This document shows, piece by piece, positions 29,155-40,973 of a stretch of 64,000 nucleotides of DNA. The stretch's first letter is position 1. Each line of letters starts with the position of its first letter. The position numbers and the translations under genes were made by a program. The stretch spans positions 1,793,501-1,857,500 of the forward strand of contig NZ_CP062229.1 of the NCBI RefSeq assembly GCF_024707545.1. The letters run 5' to 3'. Source of the stretch: Mesorhizobium onobrychidis. GTDB taxonomy: Bacteria > Pseudomonadota > Alphaproteobacteria > Rhizobiales > Rhizobiaceae. The notes under the pieces are model-generated. The model was given only the letters and a program-made list of their open reading frames with translations. It was not told the origin of the DNA and did not search any database.

Positions 29155-30048
29155 CTAAGGTCGATGGCTTGATGAAACAAGCTCGGCCTTGCGCCGTGCC
29201 GTCTCCAGCCCGATGGCGATGAAGCGGCGCGCATGCCGGGCCAGCTCCATATTGTCGGTCCACAGATTGCGCCAGATGGCGGTTTTCTTCGACAGGTTCT
29301 CGTCGACGATCTCCGACGAGAAGGATTCGAAGCTGAGGTCGTCGCTATAGCCGATTGCGGTGAGGGCATCGAAGATCGCGGCAAAGTCGATGTTGCCGGT
29401 GCCGAGGAAGCCGCGATGGCTCTCGCCGATATGGACATAGCCGATCTTGTCAGCCGCGTGGCGGATGGCCAGCCCGATATCGGCCTCCTCGATGTTCATA
29501 TGGAACGTGTCGAGATGCAGGAAGATATTGTCGGAGCCGGTGTCCTCGATGAAGGCCAGCCCTTGTGCGGCGGTGTTGAGCAGATTGCTCTCGAAGCGAT
29601 TGACGATTTCGAGGTTGAGCGTGACGCCGGCAGCCTTGGCGGTCTCCGCGACCTTGGCGAGCGTGCCTGCACTGCGGTTCCATTGATCGCGCGTCGGCGC
29701 TTGTGCCTGCAATCCGTGGCTGGTGCTGAGGATGCCGGCGACCTTCCGGCCGCCGAGATCGCGGGTGAGCGCGATCGTGTCATTGAGGATTTCGACGCCG
29801 TGCGCGGCAATCGCCGTGTCTGCGCTTGAAATGTCGCCGTCGGCGGGCAGCCCGATGCTGATCGCCACGCCGAGATCGAGGTCGGCGATGCGCTTGGCCA
29901 GCCCGCCAACATCGACATCGGCAGGGTCGAGATAGGAGAATTCGATCAGGTCGAAACCTGCCTCTTTGGTGTTGGCCAGCGTCCGCTCAAGGTCGCCTTG
30001 CGCCGAGCTCGCCGACCAGACGAAAGAATGGATTCCAATGCGCGACAT
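29155..30048 (-). CDS. Sugar isomerase/epimerase, ketose 3-epimerase-like
   Basis: The 297-residue TIM-barrel protein belongs to the xylose-isomerase-like superfamily and resembles D-tagatose/D-psicose 3-epimerases. The four metal/catalytic positions are visible: Glu in NLEIVNRFE, Asp in LHLDTFHMNIEEAD, His in HIGESHRG region, Glu in LSFESFSSE. ATG 30048 gives the family start MSRIGIHSFVW and has a GGAGACG before it; the open frame to 30156 runs through a repeat and terminator. It follows the sugar ABC operon on the same strand and probably interconverts the imported ketose. Confidence 0.85.
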   Translation of the reverse strand: MSRIGIHSFVWSASSAQGDLERTLANTKEAGFDLIEFSYLDPADVDVGGLAKRIADLDLGVAISIGLPADGDISSADTAIAAHGVEILNDTIALTRDLGGRKVAGILSTSHGLQAQAPTRDQWNRSAGTLAKVAETAKAAGVTLNLEIVNRFESNLLNTAAQGLAFIEDTGSDNIFLHLDTFHMNIEEADIGLAIRHAADKIGYVHIGESHRGFLGTGNIDFAAIFDALTAIGYSDDLSFESFSSEIVDENLSKKTAIWRNLWTDNMELARHARRFIAIGLETARRKAELVSSSHRP

Positions 30049-30067
30049 GATCGTCTCCTGCTGCTCG

Positions 30068-30118
30068 AGAGCATCGGACCCAAAAGTGGGAACCGGTTTT
30101 GGGAAAAATCCGATGCTC
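30068..30118. repeat. Dispersed palindromic repeat (GAGCATCGGA type)
   Basis: GAGCATCGGA (30068-30077) pairs exactly with TCCGATGCTC (30109-30118), with inner pairing of CCCAAAA and TTTTGGG. The core matches the element at 16764-16807. It lies between the ABC binding-protein gene and the epimerase gene. Confidence 0.75.
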
Positions 30119-30130
30119 AAACAAAAAATT

Positions 30131-30157
30131 GGTGCGGCCGGTCGTCCCGGCCGCACC
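30131..30157 (-). terminator. Intrinsic terminator after the sugar-binding protein gene
   Basis: GGTGCGGCC (30131-30139) pairs with GGCCGCACC (30149-30157). On the minus strand the hairpin is followed by AATTTTTTGT, so it ends transcription of the ABC operon just after the binding-protein gene, separating it from the epimerase. Confidence 0.8.
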
Positions 30158-30176
30158 AGCCCTGGGAGGCTCTAAG

Positions 30177-31115
30177 CTAGCGGGCCGCGGTCCAGCCCTT
30201 GTAGTCCTTCAGGTTCTCGGCCGTGATCAGCTGCGGGTCGAGCAGCACCGTCGCCTCGGCCGGCTTTTTGCCGGCAAGCACTTCGGCCGCCATCTGCAGC
30301 GACTGGCCAGCCATCACATAGGGGTCCTGCGAGGCCGAGGCCTTGATCATCGACGTGCCGGAAGAGAGTTCCTTCTCGATGTCGGGCGCGCCGTCGACCG
30401 CGGTGAAGATGAACTCCGAGCGGTTGAGCTGCTTGGCCGCAAGCTGGGCACCGATCGCCGTCGGATCGTTGATGGCGAACACCGCGTCGATCTTGTCGAA
30501 GCGGGTCAGCAGCGACTGGAAGACCTTCAGGCCGCCGTCGCGCGAGCCTTCGGCATTCTGGTCGTCGGAGAGGATCTTGATGTCCGGGTGCTTCGCAAGC
30601 ACGTCCTTGCAGCCCTTCACCCGCTCCAGGATCGACGACGATGCCGGGCCGTTCAGGATGACGTAGTCGCCCTTGCCGCCGGTATGGTCGATCAGATACT
30701 GGCAGGCCGCTTCGCCAGCCTTGACGTTGTTGGTCATCACGGTGACGTCGGCGCCCGGCGCCGAAACGTCGAACGCGGCAACCACGATGCCCGCCGCTTG
30801 CGCCTTCTTCACCGCCGGTGCGATCGCCTTGGCATCGACGGCGTTGAGCATGATCACGTCGACGCCGGCGGCGATGAACGAGTCGACCTGCGAGACCTGC
30901 TTGTTGAGGTCGTAGTCGGCCGACACCGACGTCACCTCGACATTCGGGTTGATCTTCCTGGCGGCGTCCTCGATGCCCTTGATCGTGGCGACGAAGAACG
31001 GGTTGCCGAGCAGGCCGACCGAGATGCCGACCTTGTTCAGATCCTTGGCCGAAGCCGGTGCGATGGCAACGGCCGCAAGGGCAACGCCGCAGAGCAGTTT
31101 AGCGATGGTCTTCAT
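30177..31115 (-). CDS. Ribose-type sugar ABC transporter, periplasmic binding protein
   Basis: The 312-residue protein has a signal peptide (MKTIAKLLCGVALAAVAIAPASA, cleaved after about residue 23) and the two lobes of the RbsB/periplasmic-binding-protein-1 fold. Typical are KVGISVGLLGNPFFV near the start, DVIMLNAVDAKAIAPAV and FAINDPTAIGAQLA. It binds a pyranose or related polyol for the importer encoded immediately upstream in the operon. The ligand is not evident. Confidence 0.92.
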   Translation of the reverse strand: MKTIAKLLCGVALAAVAIAPASAKDLNKVGISVGLLGNPFFVATIKGIEDAARKINPNVEVTSVSADYDLNKQVSQVDSFIAAGVDVIMLNAVDAKAIAPAVKKAQAAGIVVAAFDVSAPGADVTVMTNNVKAGEAACQYLIDHTGGKGDYVILNGPASSSILERVKGCKDVLAKHPDIKILSDDQNAEGSRDGGLKVFQSLLTRFDKIDAVFAINDPTAIGAQLAAKQLNRSEFIFTAVDGAPDIEKELSSGTSMIKASASQDPYVMAGQSLQMAAEVLAGKKPAEATVLLDPQLITAENLKDYKGWTAAR

Positions 31116-31192
31116 TGTTTTCCTCCTGATGCCCCGCGCCTCTCACGGTGCGTTACATGAAACCGGTCGTTGACGCCGGCGACTAAGGTCAA

Positions 31193-32187
31193 TCACGTTC
31201 TTGCTCCTGCCTGGAGCCTGTAGCGGTCGAGGGCGACCGCCACGATGATGACCAATCCCTTGATGATGTACTGCCAGATGTCGGAAACACCGGCCAAGAT
31301 CAGCCCGTTGGAGAGCACCGCTATGATCAGGCCGCCGATCAGCGTGCCCCAGATCGAGCCGACGCCGCCGACGAAGCTGGTGCCGCCGAGAATGACCGCG
31401 GCGATGGCGTCGAGTTCGTAGGACTGCCCAAGCTGCAGCCCGTTGGCGGCATAGAGCCGGGCCGCCGACATGGCGCCGCCAAGACCGGCCAGAAGGCCTG
31501 AAACGCCATAGACGAAGAGCAGCACCAGCGGCACCTTGATGCCGGTGAGGCGGGCGGCCTCGGCATTGCCGCCGACGGCATAGATCCAGGTGCCGAGCAC
31601 GGTGCGCTTGAGCACCAGCCAGGACAGCACCACGACCGACAGAGCGATGATGACCAGCCAGGGGATGCCGAACAGCGAACCGTTGCCGATGAAGTCGAAC
31701 GGCAGGTCCGAGTTGAACACCGTGGTGTCCTGGCCGAGCAGGCGGGCGACGCCGCGCACGGCGGTCAGCGAACCCAGCGTAACGATGAAGGGCGGCAGCT
31801 TGATATAGGCGACGAGCAGCCCGTTGATGACGCCGAAGCCGAGGCCGACCAGAATGGCCGCCGGCACGCCGAGTATGCCCCACTCCGGCACCAGCGACAC
31901 CATCACCGCCACCATCGCCGATGCGGCAAGGATCGAGCCGACGGACAGGTCGATGCCGCCGGTCAGGATTACGAAGGTCATGCCGGCCGCAAGGACGATG
32001 TTGATCGACGACTGCTGCGTGACGATCAACAGGTTGGTCTCGGTGAGGAAGCGCGGGTTCATGATCTGGAAGCCGGCCGCCAAAAGGATCAGGACCGGCA
32101 GCATGCCAAGGGCGGCGAAGGCGGTGCGCAGCCGCCGGCTCCTGCCGACAGCCTGGTCGCCCGCGCTCATCTCGGTTGCCTTGTCGG

Positions 32188-32191
<4 letters not shown>
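31193..32191 (-). CDS. Ribose-type sugar ABC transporter permease
   Basis: The 332-residue RbsC-family membrane protein has about ten helices and carries the family segments [16 protein letters not shown] and [19 protein letters not shown]. Only one permease gene is present, so it forms a homodimer as in ribose importers, unlike the two-permease rhamnose importers of rhizobia. Its start overlaps the stop of the ATPase gene by 4 bases. Confidence 0.93.
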
Positions 32192-33728
<1,537 letters not shown>

Positions 33729-33732
<4 letters not shown>

Positions 33733-35108
33733 CGCGCGCCTCCCGCTGCCGCACCAACGATGCCTCGGTCGGCGGAAAGGCCGCGCCAGCTGTCGCGATA
33801 GCCGGCAAGCCCGGTGAAGCTTGAAGCACGAACAGGCTCCGGCGCCTCGGCGGCAAATTCGCGTCCAACACTCTCGAAAGCGAGAGCCGCCGCTCCAGTG
33901 GCGCTGCCCTCCAGCGTGGCGCCCTGCATGAAGGCTTGGCCGGGACGCAGCTGCGCCAGCAGGCTAGCGAGCAGGCCGCCACTGTTCAGCCCGCCATCGA
34001 CGATTATGGTGTTGTTCGAATAGATCAGTTCGAGACACAGATCGACCATCAGCGCGACATAGAGCAGCGCTACGGCTGCGCGTTCCTCCGCGGTGGGTGC
34101 GCGCCCGATCAGTTCGCCGGGATGGCCAGGCATCGGTCCACCTGGCGCGAAGCTCGGCAGCGCCATGATGCCGGCGTCGATCACCTGCTGTACTGTGGAG
34201 CGGGCGATTGCGCCCTGCCAGCCGGCGCTGATCGTCGCGAATTCACGGCCGCCCATGAAGCGGATGGTCGGCACCGGGCCACCGTCGACATCGACATTGA
34301 CCAGCATGTCGCGATCGCGATCGAGCGCGTCGAGCGGGCAGTCCGGATTGAGAACAACCACCCAGGTGCCGGTCGAGACGACAGTGACCGGCCCAAGCTC
34401 CTGGCGGCGATAGGCATGGAGCGCCGCATTGCTGTCATGGACACCGTTGTGGATGGCGATCGGCCGCGCCGCCTCGCCGAAGCGCTGCTCGCCGATCACC
34501 GCGCCGGCACGCTCGAAGGCGGGCATCTGGCCGCGCCATCCTTCGGCGTCAACCAGCGAGGAGAAATCGCGCTTGCGCGGCGCCCACAGATGCGAGTGGC
34601 AGCCGAGATAGGACACCTCCGACACCGCCCGGCCGCCAAAGCGCCAGCTCCAGTATTGCGGATAGCCGAGAATCGATTTCGCGGCAGCGTACGCGCTCGG
34701 CTGCACCGTCTTCAGCCACAGCATGTGGCGACCATAGTTGAAGCCGAGCGGCAGATGGGGCGAGAAGGTCTCGGCAAAATCCGGAATGCGGCGATCGATC
34801 TGCGCGGCAATCTCGGCCGGCGGCTCTTGCTCGTAATCGAGGATCGGATGCGTTAGCGCTGCATCGTCAATCAAGGCAAAGGTGCAGCCATGGCCCGAAA
34901 CCATCAGCCTCTCTATGCCATTGATATCGACCGCCTCGCCGACGGCGCGAGCCGCCCAATCGTGAAGCGCTGCCTCATCGAGCACGCTGAAGCCGCCTTT
35001 GCGCGTCCAGTTCGGCTGGGTTCGGCGCTCGTCGAGGATCTGCCCGTTCTGATCGAAGACGAACAGCTTCGAGTTGGTCTTGCCGAAGTCGAGGACGGCC
35101 ACTTTCAC
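33729..35108 (-). CDS. FGGY-family carbohydrate kinase (RhaK-like)
   Basis: The 459-residue kinase opens [20 protein letters not shown], the phosphate-1 loop in its GKTN form, and has [13 protein letters not shown] and [17 protein letters not shown], the ATP-binding parts of the FGGY fold. The GKTN variant is shared with RhaK-type kinases of rhizobia, which belong to operons with ABC importers. It phosphorylates a ketose or polyol. It overlaps the DeoR gene and the ATPase gene by 4 bases at each end, so order is regulator-kinase-ATPase-permease-binding protein. Confidence 0.88.
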
Positions 35109-35887
35109 TGGACGGCTCCCGAGGAAGAGGCGATCCGCACCATGACGCCGGCGTCCTCCAGCATGCGCGCGTCGGCATCGGAGAGGCCGTCGTCGGTCAC
35201 CAGCGTGCCGATGCGCGACAAGGGCAGCGCCACGTTGCGCGCATGGATCGACAGTTTGCGGCTGTCGGCCAGCACGACGATCTGGTCGGCGCAGAGGCTG
35301 AGTTCGACGATGGAGCGGACCAGCAGCGGATGCGATTCCAGCACGCCCTCCGGGCCGATGCCTTGCGCGCCAAGAAAGAACTTCGATGCGTAGAAAGACA
35401 CCGTCTGGGTGAGCGAATGAATGATGCCAGGCTCGCGATGAAGTTCACCCCCGGCAACTGTTAGGCTGCAATGGCCGTGGTCGCTCAAATAGGCGATGAG
35501 CGGCATGGAGTTGGTGTAGAGCCGGATGTTGCGGTCGGCGAGCTTGGCGCCGAGATGGAAACAGGTCGAACCGCCATGCACGATGACGGCGTCGCCATCG
35601 CGCACCATGGTCGCAGCGAGAGCGGCGATCTGCCGCTTGGCCTCGACCGCGAGGTCGCGGTTCTCGTCGTAAGGCCGAGCATAGGCAACGCCTGCCTGCG
35701 AAGCGCCATCGAGTGCCGAGATGCCGCCATAGACCTTCCGTGCTTCGCCGGCCTCGTCGATCTTGTCGATATCGCGCCGCACCGTCGCAGCCGATACGCC
35801 GAGCCGCTCCTGCAGCTCACGCACCGAGGCGAAGGGGCGATCCCGCAACAGCTCGACGATCTGACGCTGGCGGCCGGAGTCGCTCAA
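35105..35887 (-). CDS. DeoR-family sugar-responsive repressor
   Basis: About 260 residues with an N-terminal winged helix (RQRQIVELLRDRPFASVREL, GVSAATVRRDIDKI) and the DeoR C-terminal sensor (VIVHGGSTCFHLG, the phospho-sugar-binding domain). The start is unclear: TTG 35887 has a good GGGAGGG upstream; TTG 35941 gives 18 extra residues. It heads the kinase-ABC operon and is divergent from the aldolase operon. It likely represses both through the repeated motif at 35931-36001, released by a phosphorylated sugar. Confidence 0.85.
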   Translation of the reverse strand: MSDSGRQRQIVELLRDRPFASVRELQERLGVSAATVRRDIDKIDEAGEARKVYGGISALDGASQAGVAYARPYDENRDLAVEAKRQIAALAATMVRDGDAVIVHGGSTCFHLGAKLADRNIRLYTNSMPLIAYLSDHGHCSLTVAGGELHREPGIIHSLTQTVSFYASKFFLGAQGIGPEGVLESHPLLVRSIVELSLCADQIVVLADSRKLSIHARNVALPLSRIGTLVTDDGLSDADARMLEDAGVMVRIASSSGAVQ

Positions 35888-35930
35888 CGGATACCCTCCC
35901 GAAATGCCATTTTGCCACGGCAATTGGTGC

Positions 35931-36001
35931 AACTTACTCAACGCGGATCAGATTGCAAGCTCGATTTGATGGGATAAGATCACTATTGACGTAACTTACT
36001 C
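35931..36001. promoter_or_regulatory. Repeated 9-bp motif, candidate DeoR operator pair
   Basis: AACTTACTC occurs at 35931-35939 and again at 35993-36001, 62 bases apart (about six helical turns), in the region between the divergent DeoR gene and aldolase gene. DeoR-type repressors often bind several direct repeats and loop the DNA. The first copy would overlap the leader of the deoR-like gene. Confidence 0.55.
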
Positions 36002-36086
36002 GCATCTGCGATACCAGCGTCACTCGTTATCCCGGCTACGGGATATCCAAGGCCGTGGCACGCGGCCGGTTTGTGAAGGAGTTTCG

Positions 36087-37130
36087 ATGGCAATCAATGC
36101 GGATGCGCAGGAATTGGCTGCGTTGCGGTCGCTTTCGGCCAATATCGGGCGCGACCCGCATTTGACCCAGGCCGCGGGCGGCAACACTTCGCTGAAAGCC
36201 GGCGACACGCTCTGGATCAAGGCTTCGGGTACCTGGCTGAAGGATGCGCTCGCCGAAGACATCATGGTTCCGGTGGCGATCCCCCCGCTGCTCAGGGCTG
36301 TCGAACAGCGCGACCCGGCCGCCGATCAGCCACAGGCCTTCGCCATCGAGGCGCTCAATGCCCGCAAGCTGCGTCCTTCGATCGAGACCACGGTTCATGC
36401 GCTGATGCCGCAGCGCGTCGTTCTGCATGTCCACTGCGTCGACACCATTTCGCTTTCCGTGCAGGCCGACTGCGAGGCTCAAGTTACCAAGCGCCTCGAT
36501 GGCCTCGAATGGGCGTATGTTCCCTATCGCCGGCCTGGCCTGCCGCTCGCCCAGGGCATTGCCGAGCGCCTTCGGCCTGGGGTCGATGTCCTGATCCTTG
36601 CCAATCACGGCCTGGTCGTCGCAGCCGAGACCGTCGCCGGCGCCGAGGCGCTGCTGCGCCGCGTCACAGGGCTGCTGGCGCGGCCGCCCCGTAAGGTGGC
36701 GGAGCCCAACCTTGTCGCATTGACGGCGCTCATCGGACGCACCGGCTACAGGTTGCCGGCGGATGTCGAAGCACATGCCACCGCGATCGACCCGGAAAGC
36801 TGCCGCATGGCGTCGGGGGGCAGCCTCTATCCGGATCACGTCATCTTTCTCGGCCAGGGGTCGGTCGTGGCGAGGCCCGGCGAGGACGTGAAGCGTGTCA
36901 CCGAACGGTGCGGCACGGCACCGGTGGCAATCCTGTTTCCGGGGCTTGGCGTGCTGATGCGCGGCGACGCCGGCGGCGGCGCCGATGCCATGCAACGCTG
37001 CCTCGCCGACGTGACGGCGCGGGTCGACGGCGCGGCGAAGCTGAACTATCTGACCGCCGCCGAGAACGACGAACTGATCAACTGGGACGCCGAGCAGTAT
37101 CGCCAGAAACTCAATGCAGCTGGCGGCTGA
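36087..37130 (+). CDS. Class II aldolase/adducin family protein
   Basis: The 347-residue protein carries the class II aldolase features: the phosphate-binding loop GGNTSLKAGDTLWIKASG, the zinc site VVLHVHCVD and NHGLVVAAETV. Family members split ketose phosphates or epimerise L-ribulose phosphate. It is longer than most by a C-terminal part of about 120 residues. GAAGGAG lies before the ATG. It begins an operon with a kinase and a HAD phosphatase. Confidence 0.87.
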   Translation: MAINADAQELAALRSLSANIGRDPHLTQAAGGNTSLKAGDTLWIKASGTWLKDALAEDIMVPVAIPPLLRAVEQRDPAADQPQAFAIEALNARKLRPSIETTVHALMPQRVVLHVHCVDTISLSVQADCEAQVTKRLDGLEWAYVPYRRPGLPLAQGIAERLRPGVDVLILANHGLVVAAETVAGAEALLRRVTGLLARPPRKVAEPNLVALTALIGRTGYRLPADVEAHATAIDPESCRMASGGSLYPDHVIFLGQGSVVARPGEDVKRVTERCGTAPVAILFPGLGVLMRGDAGGGADAMQRCLADVTARVDGAAKLNYLTAAENDELINWDAEQYRQKLNAAGG

Positions 37131-37131
37131 C

Positions 37132-38418
37132 ATGGCGCTTTCGGTCGGTCCGCTTTCGATAGGCATCGATATCGGCACGTCGGGTGCGCGCGCCGTCGCC
37201 ATGCGCCCGGACTTTTCGATTGCCGCGCGTTCCGCCGTGCCACTCGACAGATTTGGCCAGAACGCCCGCGACCCCTCAGTGTGGTGGCCAGCGGTCGGCG
37301 CGGCGCTGACGGAACTGCTTTCGGGCATCGATCGCGCGGCGGTCCGGTCGATCGCCGTCGACGGCACTTCGGGCACGCTCCTGCCGGTCGACGGCGCCGG
37401 CCGGCCGCTGGCCGAGCCGTTGATGTACAACGACAAGGTCGACGACGACGCCATTCTGGCCGTGATCGCGCGCGAGGCGCCGGCAGCGAGCGCAGCACGT
37501 GGGGCGACGTCCGGTCTCGCCAAGGCGCTGTGGTTCCAGCGCCAGCCCGGGGTCGCCGCGGTGCTGCATCAGGCCGACTGGATCGCGGGAAAGTTCTCCG
37601 GCCGCTTCGATATCAGCGACGAGAACAATGCCCTGAAAACCGGCTACGACATCGAGGCGCGGCGTTGGCCGGACTGGATCGCGGCGACCGGCATGCGCAT
37701 GGAATTTCTTCCTCGTGTCGTCAAGCCGGGCGACGTCACGGGAACGCTCACCGCGAGCGCAGCGGACCTGTTCGGCCTGGCGCGCGACGTCGCCGTGGTC
37801 GCTGGGACGACCGATGGCTGCGCGTCGTTCCTGGCGACGGGCGCTGCGGCAGTTGGCGACGGCGTCACCGCGCTGGGGTCCTCGCTGACCCTCAAAATCC
37901 TCTCCGACCGGCCGATCTCGGCGCCGCAGTTCGGCATCTATAGCCATCGGTTGGGAGATGCCTATCTGGCGGGTGGTGCGTCGAATTCGGGGGGCAAGGT
38001 TCTGGCGCAGCATTTCTCGCTCGGGCGCATCATCGAGCTGAGTGCGGCCATAGACCCCATGACGGAGACCGGCCTCGACTATTATCCGCTTCCCGCGGTC
38101 GGCGAACGCTTTCCGATCGCCGATCCTGCTATGCCGCCACGTCTGACGCCGCGGCCTGCGGACGACGCCGACTATCTGAAAGCGATGTTGGAGGGCATTG
38201 CCGAGATCGAGGCGCTCGGCTATCGCCGGCTTGCCGAGCTCGGCGCGCCTCGGCTGCTCTCGGTGAGAAGTGTCGGCGGCGGTGCGGCAAATCCCGCCTG
38301 GACCGCGATCCGGCAGCGCAAGCTGGGCGTCGGTTTTCTGCCGGCGCTTTCGGATGAGGCGGCCGCCGGCACGGCGCGGCTGGCGCTGATAGGCGCAATC
38401 GAAGCGGGGCTTTTGTGA
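37132..38418 (+). CDS. FGGY-family carbohydrate kinase (second)
   Basis: About 428 residues with the xylulokinase-like [14 protein letters not shown] loop, [28 protein letters not shown] and [14 protein letters not shown] 37132 lies one base after the aldolase stop; ATG 37114, overlapping the aldolase, is the alternative and adds six residues. It differs clearly from the RhaK-like kinase across the DeoR gene, so the locus has two sugar kinases. Its stop overlaps the GTG start of the HAD gene. Confidence 0.87.
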   Translation: MALSVGPLSIGIDIGTSGARAVAMRPDFSIAARSAVPLDRFGQNARDPSVWWPAVGAALTELLSGIDRAAVRSIAVDGTSGTLLPVDGAGRPLAEPLMYNDKVDDDAILAVIAREAPAASAARGATSGLAKALWFQRQPGVAAVLHQADWIAGKFSGRFDISDENNALKTGYDIEARRWPDWIAATGMRMEFLPRVVKPGDVTGTLTASAADLFGLARDVAVVAGTTDGCASFLATGAAAVGDGVTALGSSLTLKILSDRPISAPQFGIYSHRLGDAYLAGGASNSGGKVLAQHFSLGRIIELSAAIDPMTETGLDYYPLPAVGERFPIADPAMPPRLTPRPADDADYLKAMLEGIAEIEALGYRRLAELGAPRLLSVRSVGGGAANPAWTAIRQRKLGVGFLPALSDEAAAGTARLALIGAIEAGLL

Positions 38419-39269
38419 GCACGAAAACAGTTGAACATCTCGACGGCATCGGAGCGCTGGTTGAGCGCTATCAGGTGTTCTTGCTCGATCAGTTCGGCGT
38501 GCTGCACGATGGTACAAATCCCTATCCGGGCGCCGTGGAGGCATTGTCGGCGCTGAAGCGGGCAGGCAGCACGATCGTGCTGGTCTCGAACTCCGGCAGG
38601 CGGGCGCGGCCCAACGAGGCCCGGTTGCTGAAGCTCGGCTTCGAACCAGGAAGCTGGGATCAATTTGTCTCTTCCGGCGAGATCGCGTGGCGGTCCTTTC
38701 ACGAAATGGCGGTGTCCGGAACGCTGCGCCCAAACACAAAGTGCCTGCTGATCAGCCGCGAAGGCGACCGCTCGGCGATTGAAGGCCTGCCTTTCGCGTT
38801 GACCAGCGACGGCGACGATGCCGAGTTGGTGCTGATCGCCGCCAGCGAGGGCGATCGCTTCGACATCGATCACTATCGCAGGCTTTTTGCACCGGCAGCA
38901 GCGCGGCAGGTGCCCTGCTTCTGCACCAATCCCGACAAGATCATGCTGACGGCGGTGGGGCCCCGCTTTGGCGCCGGTCAGCTTGCGGATCTCTACGAGA
39001 GCCTCGGCGGCAGCGTCACCCGCATCGGCAAGCCCTACGCCCCGATCTTCGATGCCGCGCTGGCGCTGGCGGGCAACCCGGACCGCAGCAGCGTGGTCTG
39101 TGTCGGCGACAGCATCGAACACGATGTCGCCGGTGGAATTGGTGCCGGCGTGGCGACTGCGCTGGTCTTGTCCGGAATATTGGCAGACACCCCTGACCTG
39201 GCCGAGCTTTTCGACAGTCTGGACGCCTACCCCGATTACACCACGGATGTTTTCAAATTCGCTGATTGA
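38415..39269 (+). CDS. HAD-superfamily hydrolase (class IIA)
   Basis: The 284-residue protein has the HAD nucleophile motif in [13 protein letters not shown], the second motif [10 protein letters not shown], and the C-terminal [12 protein letters not shown] and [14 protein letters not shown] with its acidic pair. Class IIA members dephosphorylate sugar phosphates or nucleotides. It starts with GTG overlapping the kinase stop by 4 bases. The locus thus both phosphorylates and dephosphorylates; its phosphatase may protect against sugar-phosphate build-up. Confidence 0.87.
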   Translation: MSTKTVEHLDGIGALVERYQVFLLDQFGVLHDGTNPYPGAVEALSALKRAGSTIVLVSNSGRRARPNEARLLKLGFEPGSWDQFVSSGEIAWRSFHEMAVSGTLRPNTKCLLISREGDRSAIEGLPFALTSDGDDAELVLIAASEGDRFDIDHYRRLFAPAAARQVPCFCTNPDKIMLTAVGPRFGAGQLADLYESLGGSVTRIGKPYAPIFDAALALAGNPDRSSVVCVGDSIEHDVAGGIGAGVATALVLSGILADTPDLAELFDSLDAYPDYTTDVFKFAD

Positions 39270-39386
39270 GGCCGGCAGTTTCCCGGGGTCAGACGCTGCC
39301 ACGGTGATCGTGCTGATTTCGGTGGCGCAGCCCTTTGGGTGCCGGTGCCAGTTCACATCTGGTTGGTTGGAGGCTATTGGTCCTGC

Positions 39387-40973
39387 ATGCGTGATTTTCA
39401 ACTCCCCGGTCGGTCGCCGGTTCGTGCGACGGAAGCGATGGCCGCGACATCGCACCCGCTGGCGACACTGGCGGCGGTCGAGATGCTGCGGTCCGGCGGC
39501 AATGCAATGGACGCAGCCGTGTGCGCGGCGGCGGTGCAGGCGGTCGTCGAGCCGCAATCGACCGGTATCGGCGGCGACTGTTTCGTCCTCTACTGTCCCA
39601 ACGGCCAAGGCGAGGTTCTGGCCTTCAACGGCTCCGGCCGCGCACCTGCAGCAGCGACGGCTGAGTGGTATCTGGACAGGGGGCATGACGAACTGCCTGA
39701 GTCCGGTCCGCACGCAGTCACCGTGCCGGGCGCCATCGACGCCTGGTGCCGGCTGCTCGAGGATCACGGCAGAAAGGGCATCGACGCCGCGCTCGCACCC
39801 GCCATACGTTACGCCGAACAGGGCTACGTCGTCCAAGACCGTGTCGCCTTCGACTGGGCTGAAAGTGCTGCCTTGCTGGCCGCCGACGAACATGCCGCGC
39901 GGATTTTTCTGCCGGATGGAAAGGCGCCGCTGGCCGGCGAGCTGCACCGGCAGCCGCAACTGGCCGACACCTTGCGCCTCGTCTCGCGCCGCGGTCGAGC
40001 CGGCTTCTATGAAGGCGAGGTCGCCGACGACATGGTGTCGCGTCTGCGTGCTCTCGGTGGGCTGCATGCGTTCGAGGATTTTGCGGCCACGAAGGGCGAC
40101 TATGTCAGGCCGGTCGGCACATCCTACCGGGGCTACGACATCCATCAGATGCCGCCGAACAACCAAGGGCTGACGGCACTGATCATGCTGAATGTGCTGT
40201 CGGGCTTTTCGCTCGGCTCGCTGGAGCCGAACGGCGCCGAGCGCTTTCACCTCGAGATCGAGGCGGGGCGGCTTGCCTATCAGGACCGCGACAATTTGAT
40301 CGGCGATCAGAACCAAGTCCATGTTCCCGTGCAGCAGTTGTTGTCTAGATCCCATGCGGACCAGCTTCGCGCCGCGATCGATCCGGCGCGCGCGATGACG
40401 CATCTGCCGCGCCTTGAGCTTCAGCCGAGCGATACCGTCTACATCTCGGTGGTCGACCGTGACCGTAATGCAGTCAGCTTCATCAACTCGACCTTTTATT
40501 CGTTCGGCAGCGGGGTGGTCGGCCCCAAGAGCGGTGTCGTCCTGCAGAATCGCGGCAGCAGCTTCCGCCTGGCGGCGGACCACCCAAATCGCATCGCACC
40601 GGGAAAACGCCCGATGCACACCATCATGCCGGGGATGGTGACAGCCAAGGGCCGGGCGGTCATGCCGTTCGGGGTGATGGGCGGCGGCTACCAGCCGTTC
40701 GGCCATGTCCACCTGCTCACCAACATGATCGATTTCGGCATGGACCCGCAGGAGGCGCTGGATGCGCCACGTGTGTTTTACAGACAGAACACTGTGGAGG
40801 CGGAGCGTGGCGTTCCGGCCGATGCAATCGCCGGCCTGCGTGAGCGCGGCCATCAGTTGTCCATCGCGACCGAGCCGCAAGGCGGCGGCCAGCTGGTGCT
40901 GATCGACTGGGAGAGGGGTACGCTTACCGGCGCGTCCGATCCACGCAAGGATGGTTGCGCGCTGGGTTACTGA
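39387..40973 (+). CDS. Gamma-glutamyltransferase family protein
   Basis: About 528 residues from ATG 39387; the frame is open to 39339. Features of the Ntn-hydrolase family are TSHPLATLAAVEMLRSGGNA, STGIGGDCFVLY, the nucleophile threonine at about T350 (SDTVYISVVDRDRNAVSF), where the precursor cleaves itself, and MHTIMPGM. No signal peptide is evident, unlike the periplasmic E. coli enzyme. It would act on gamma-glutamyl compounds. Its 3' end overlaps the convergent peptide-ABC ATPase gene by 7 bases. Confidence 0.88.
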   Translation: MRDFQLPGRSPVRATEAMAATSHPLATLAAVEMLRSGGNAMDAAVCAAAVQAVVEPQSTGIGGDCFVLYCPNGQGEVLAFNGSGRAPAAATAEWYLDRGHDELPESGPHAVTVPGAIDAWCRLLEDHGRKGIDAALAPAIRYAEQGYVVQDRVAFDWAESAALLAADEHAARIFLPDGKAPLAGELHRQPQLADTLRLVSRRGRAGFYEGEVADDMVSRLRALGGLHAFEDFAATKGDYVRPVGTSYRGYDIHQMPPNNQGLTALIMLNVLSGFSLGSLEPNGAERFHLEIEAGRLAYQDRDNLIGDQNQVHVPVQQLLSRSHADQLRAAIDPARAMTHLPRLELQPSDTVYISVVDRDRNAVSFINSTFYSFGSGVVGPKSGVVLQNRGSSFRLAADHPNRIAPGKRPMHTIMPGMVTAKGRAVMPFGVMGGGYQPFGHVHLLTNMIDFGMDPQEALDAPRVFYRQNTVEAERGVPADAIAGLRERGHQLSIATEPQGGGQLVLIDWERGTLTGASDPRKDGCALGY

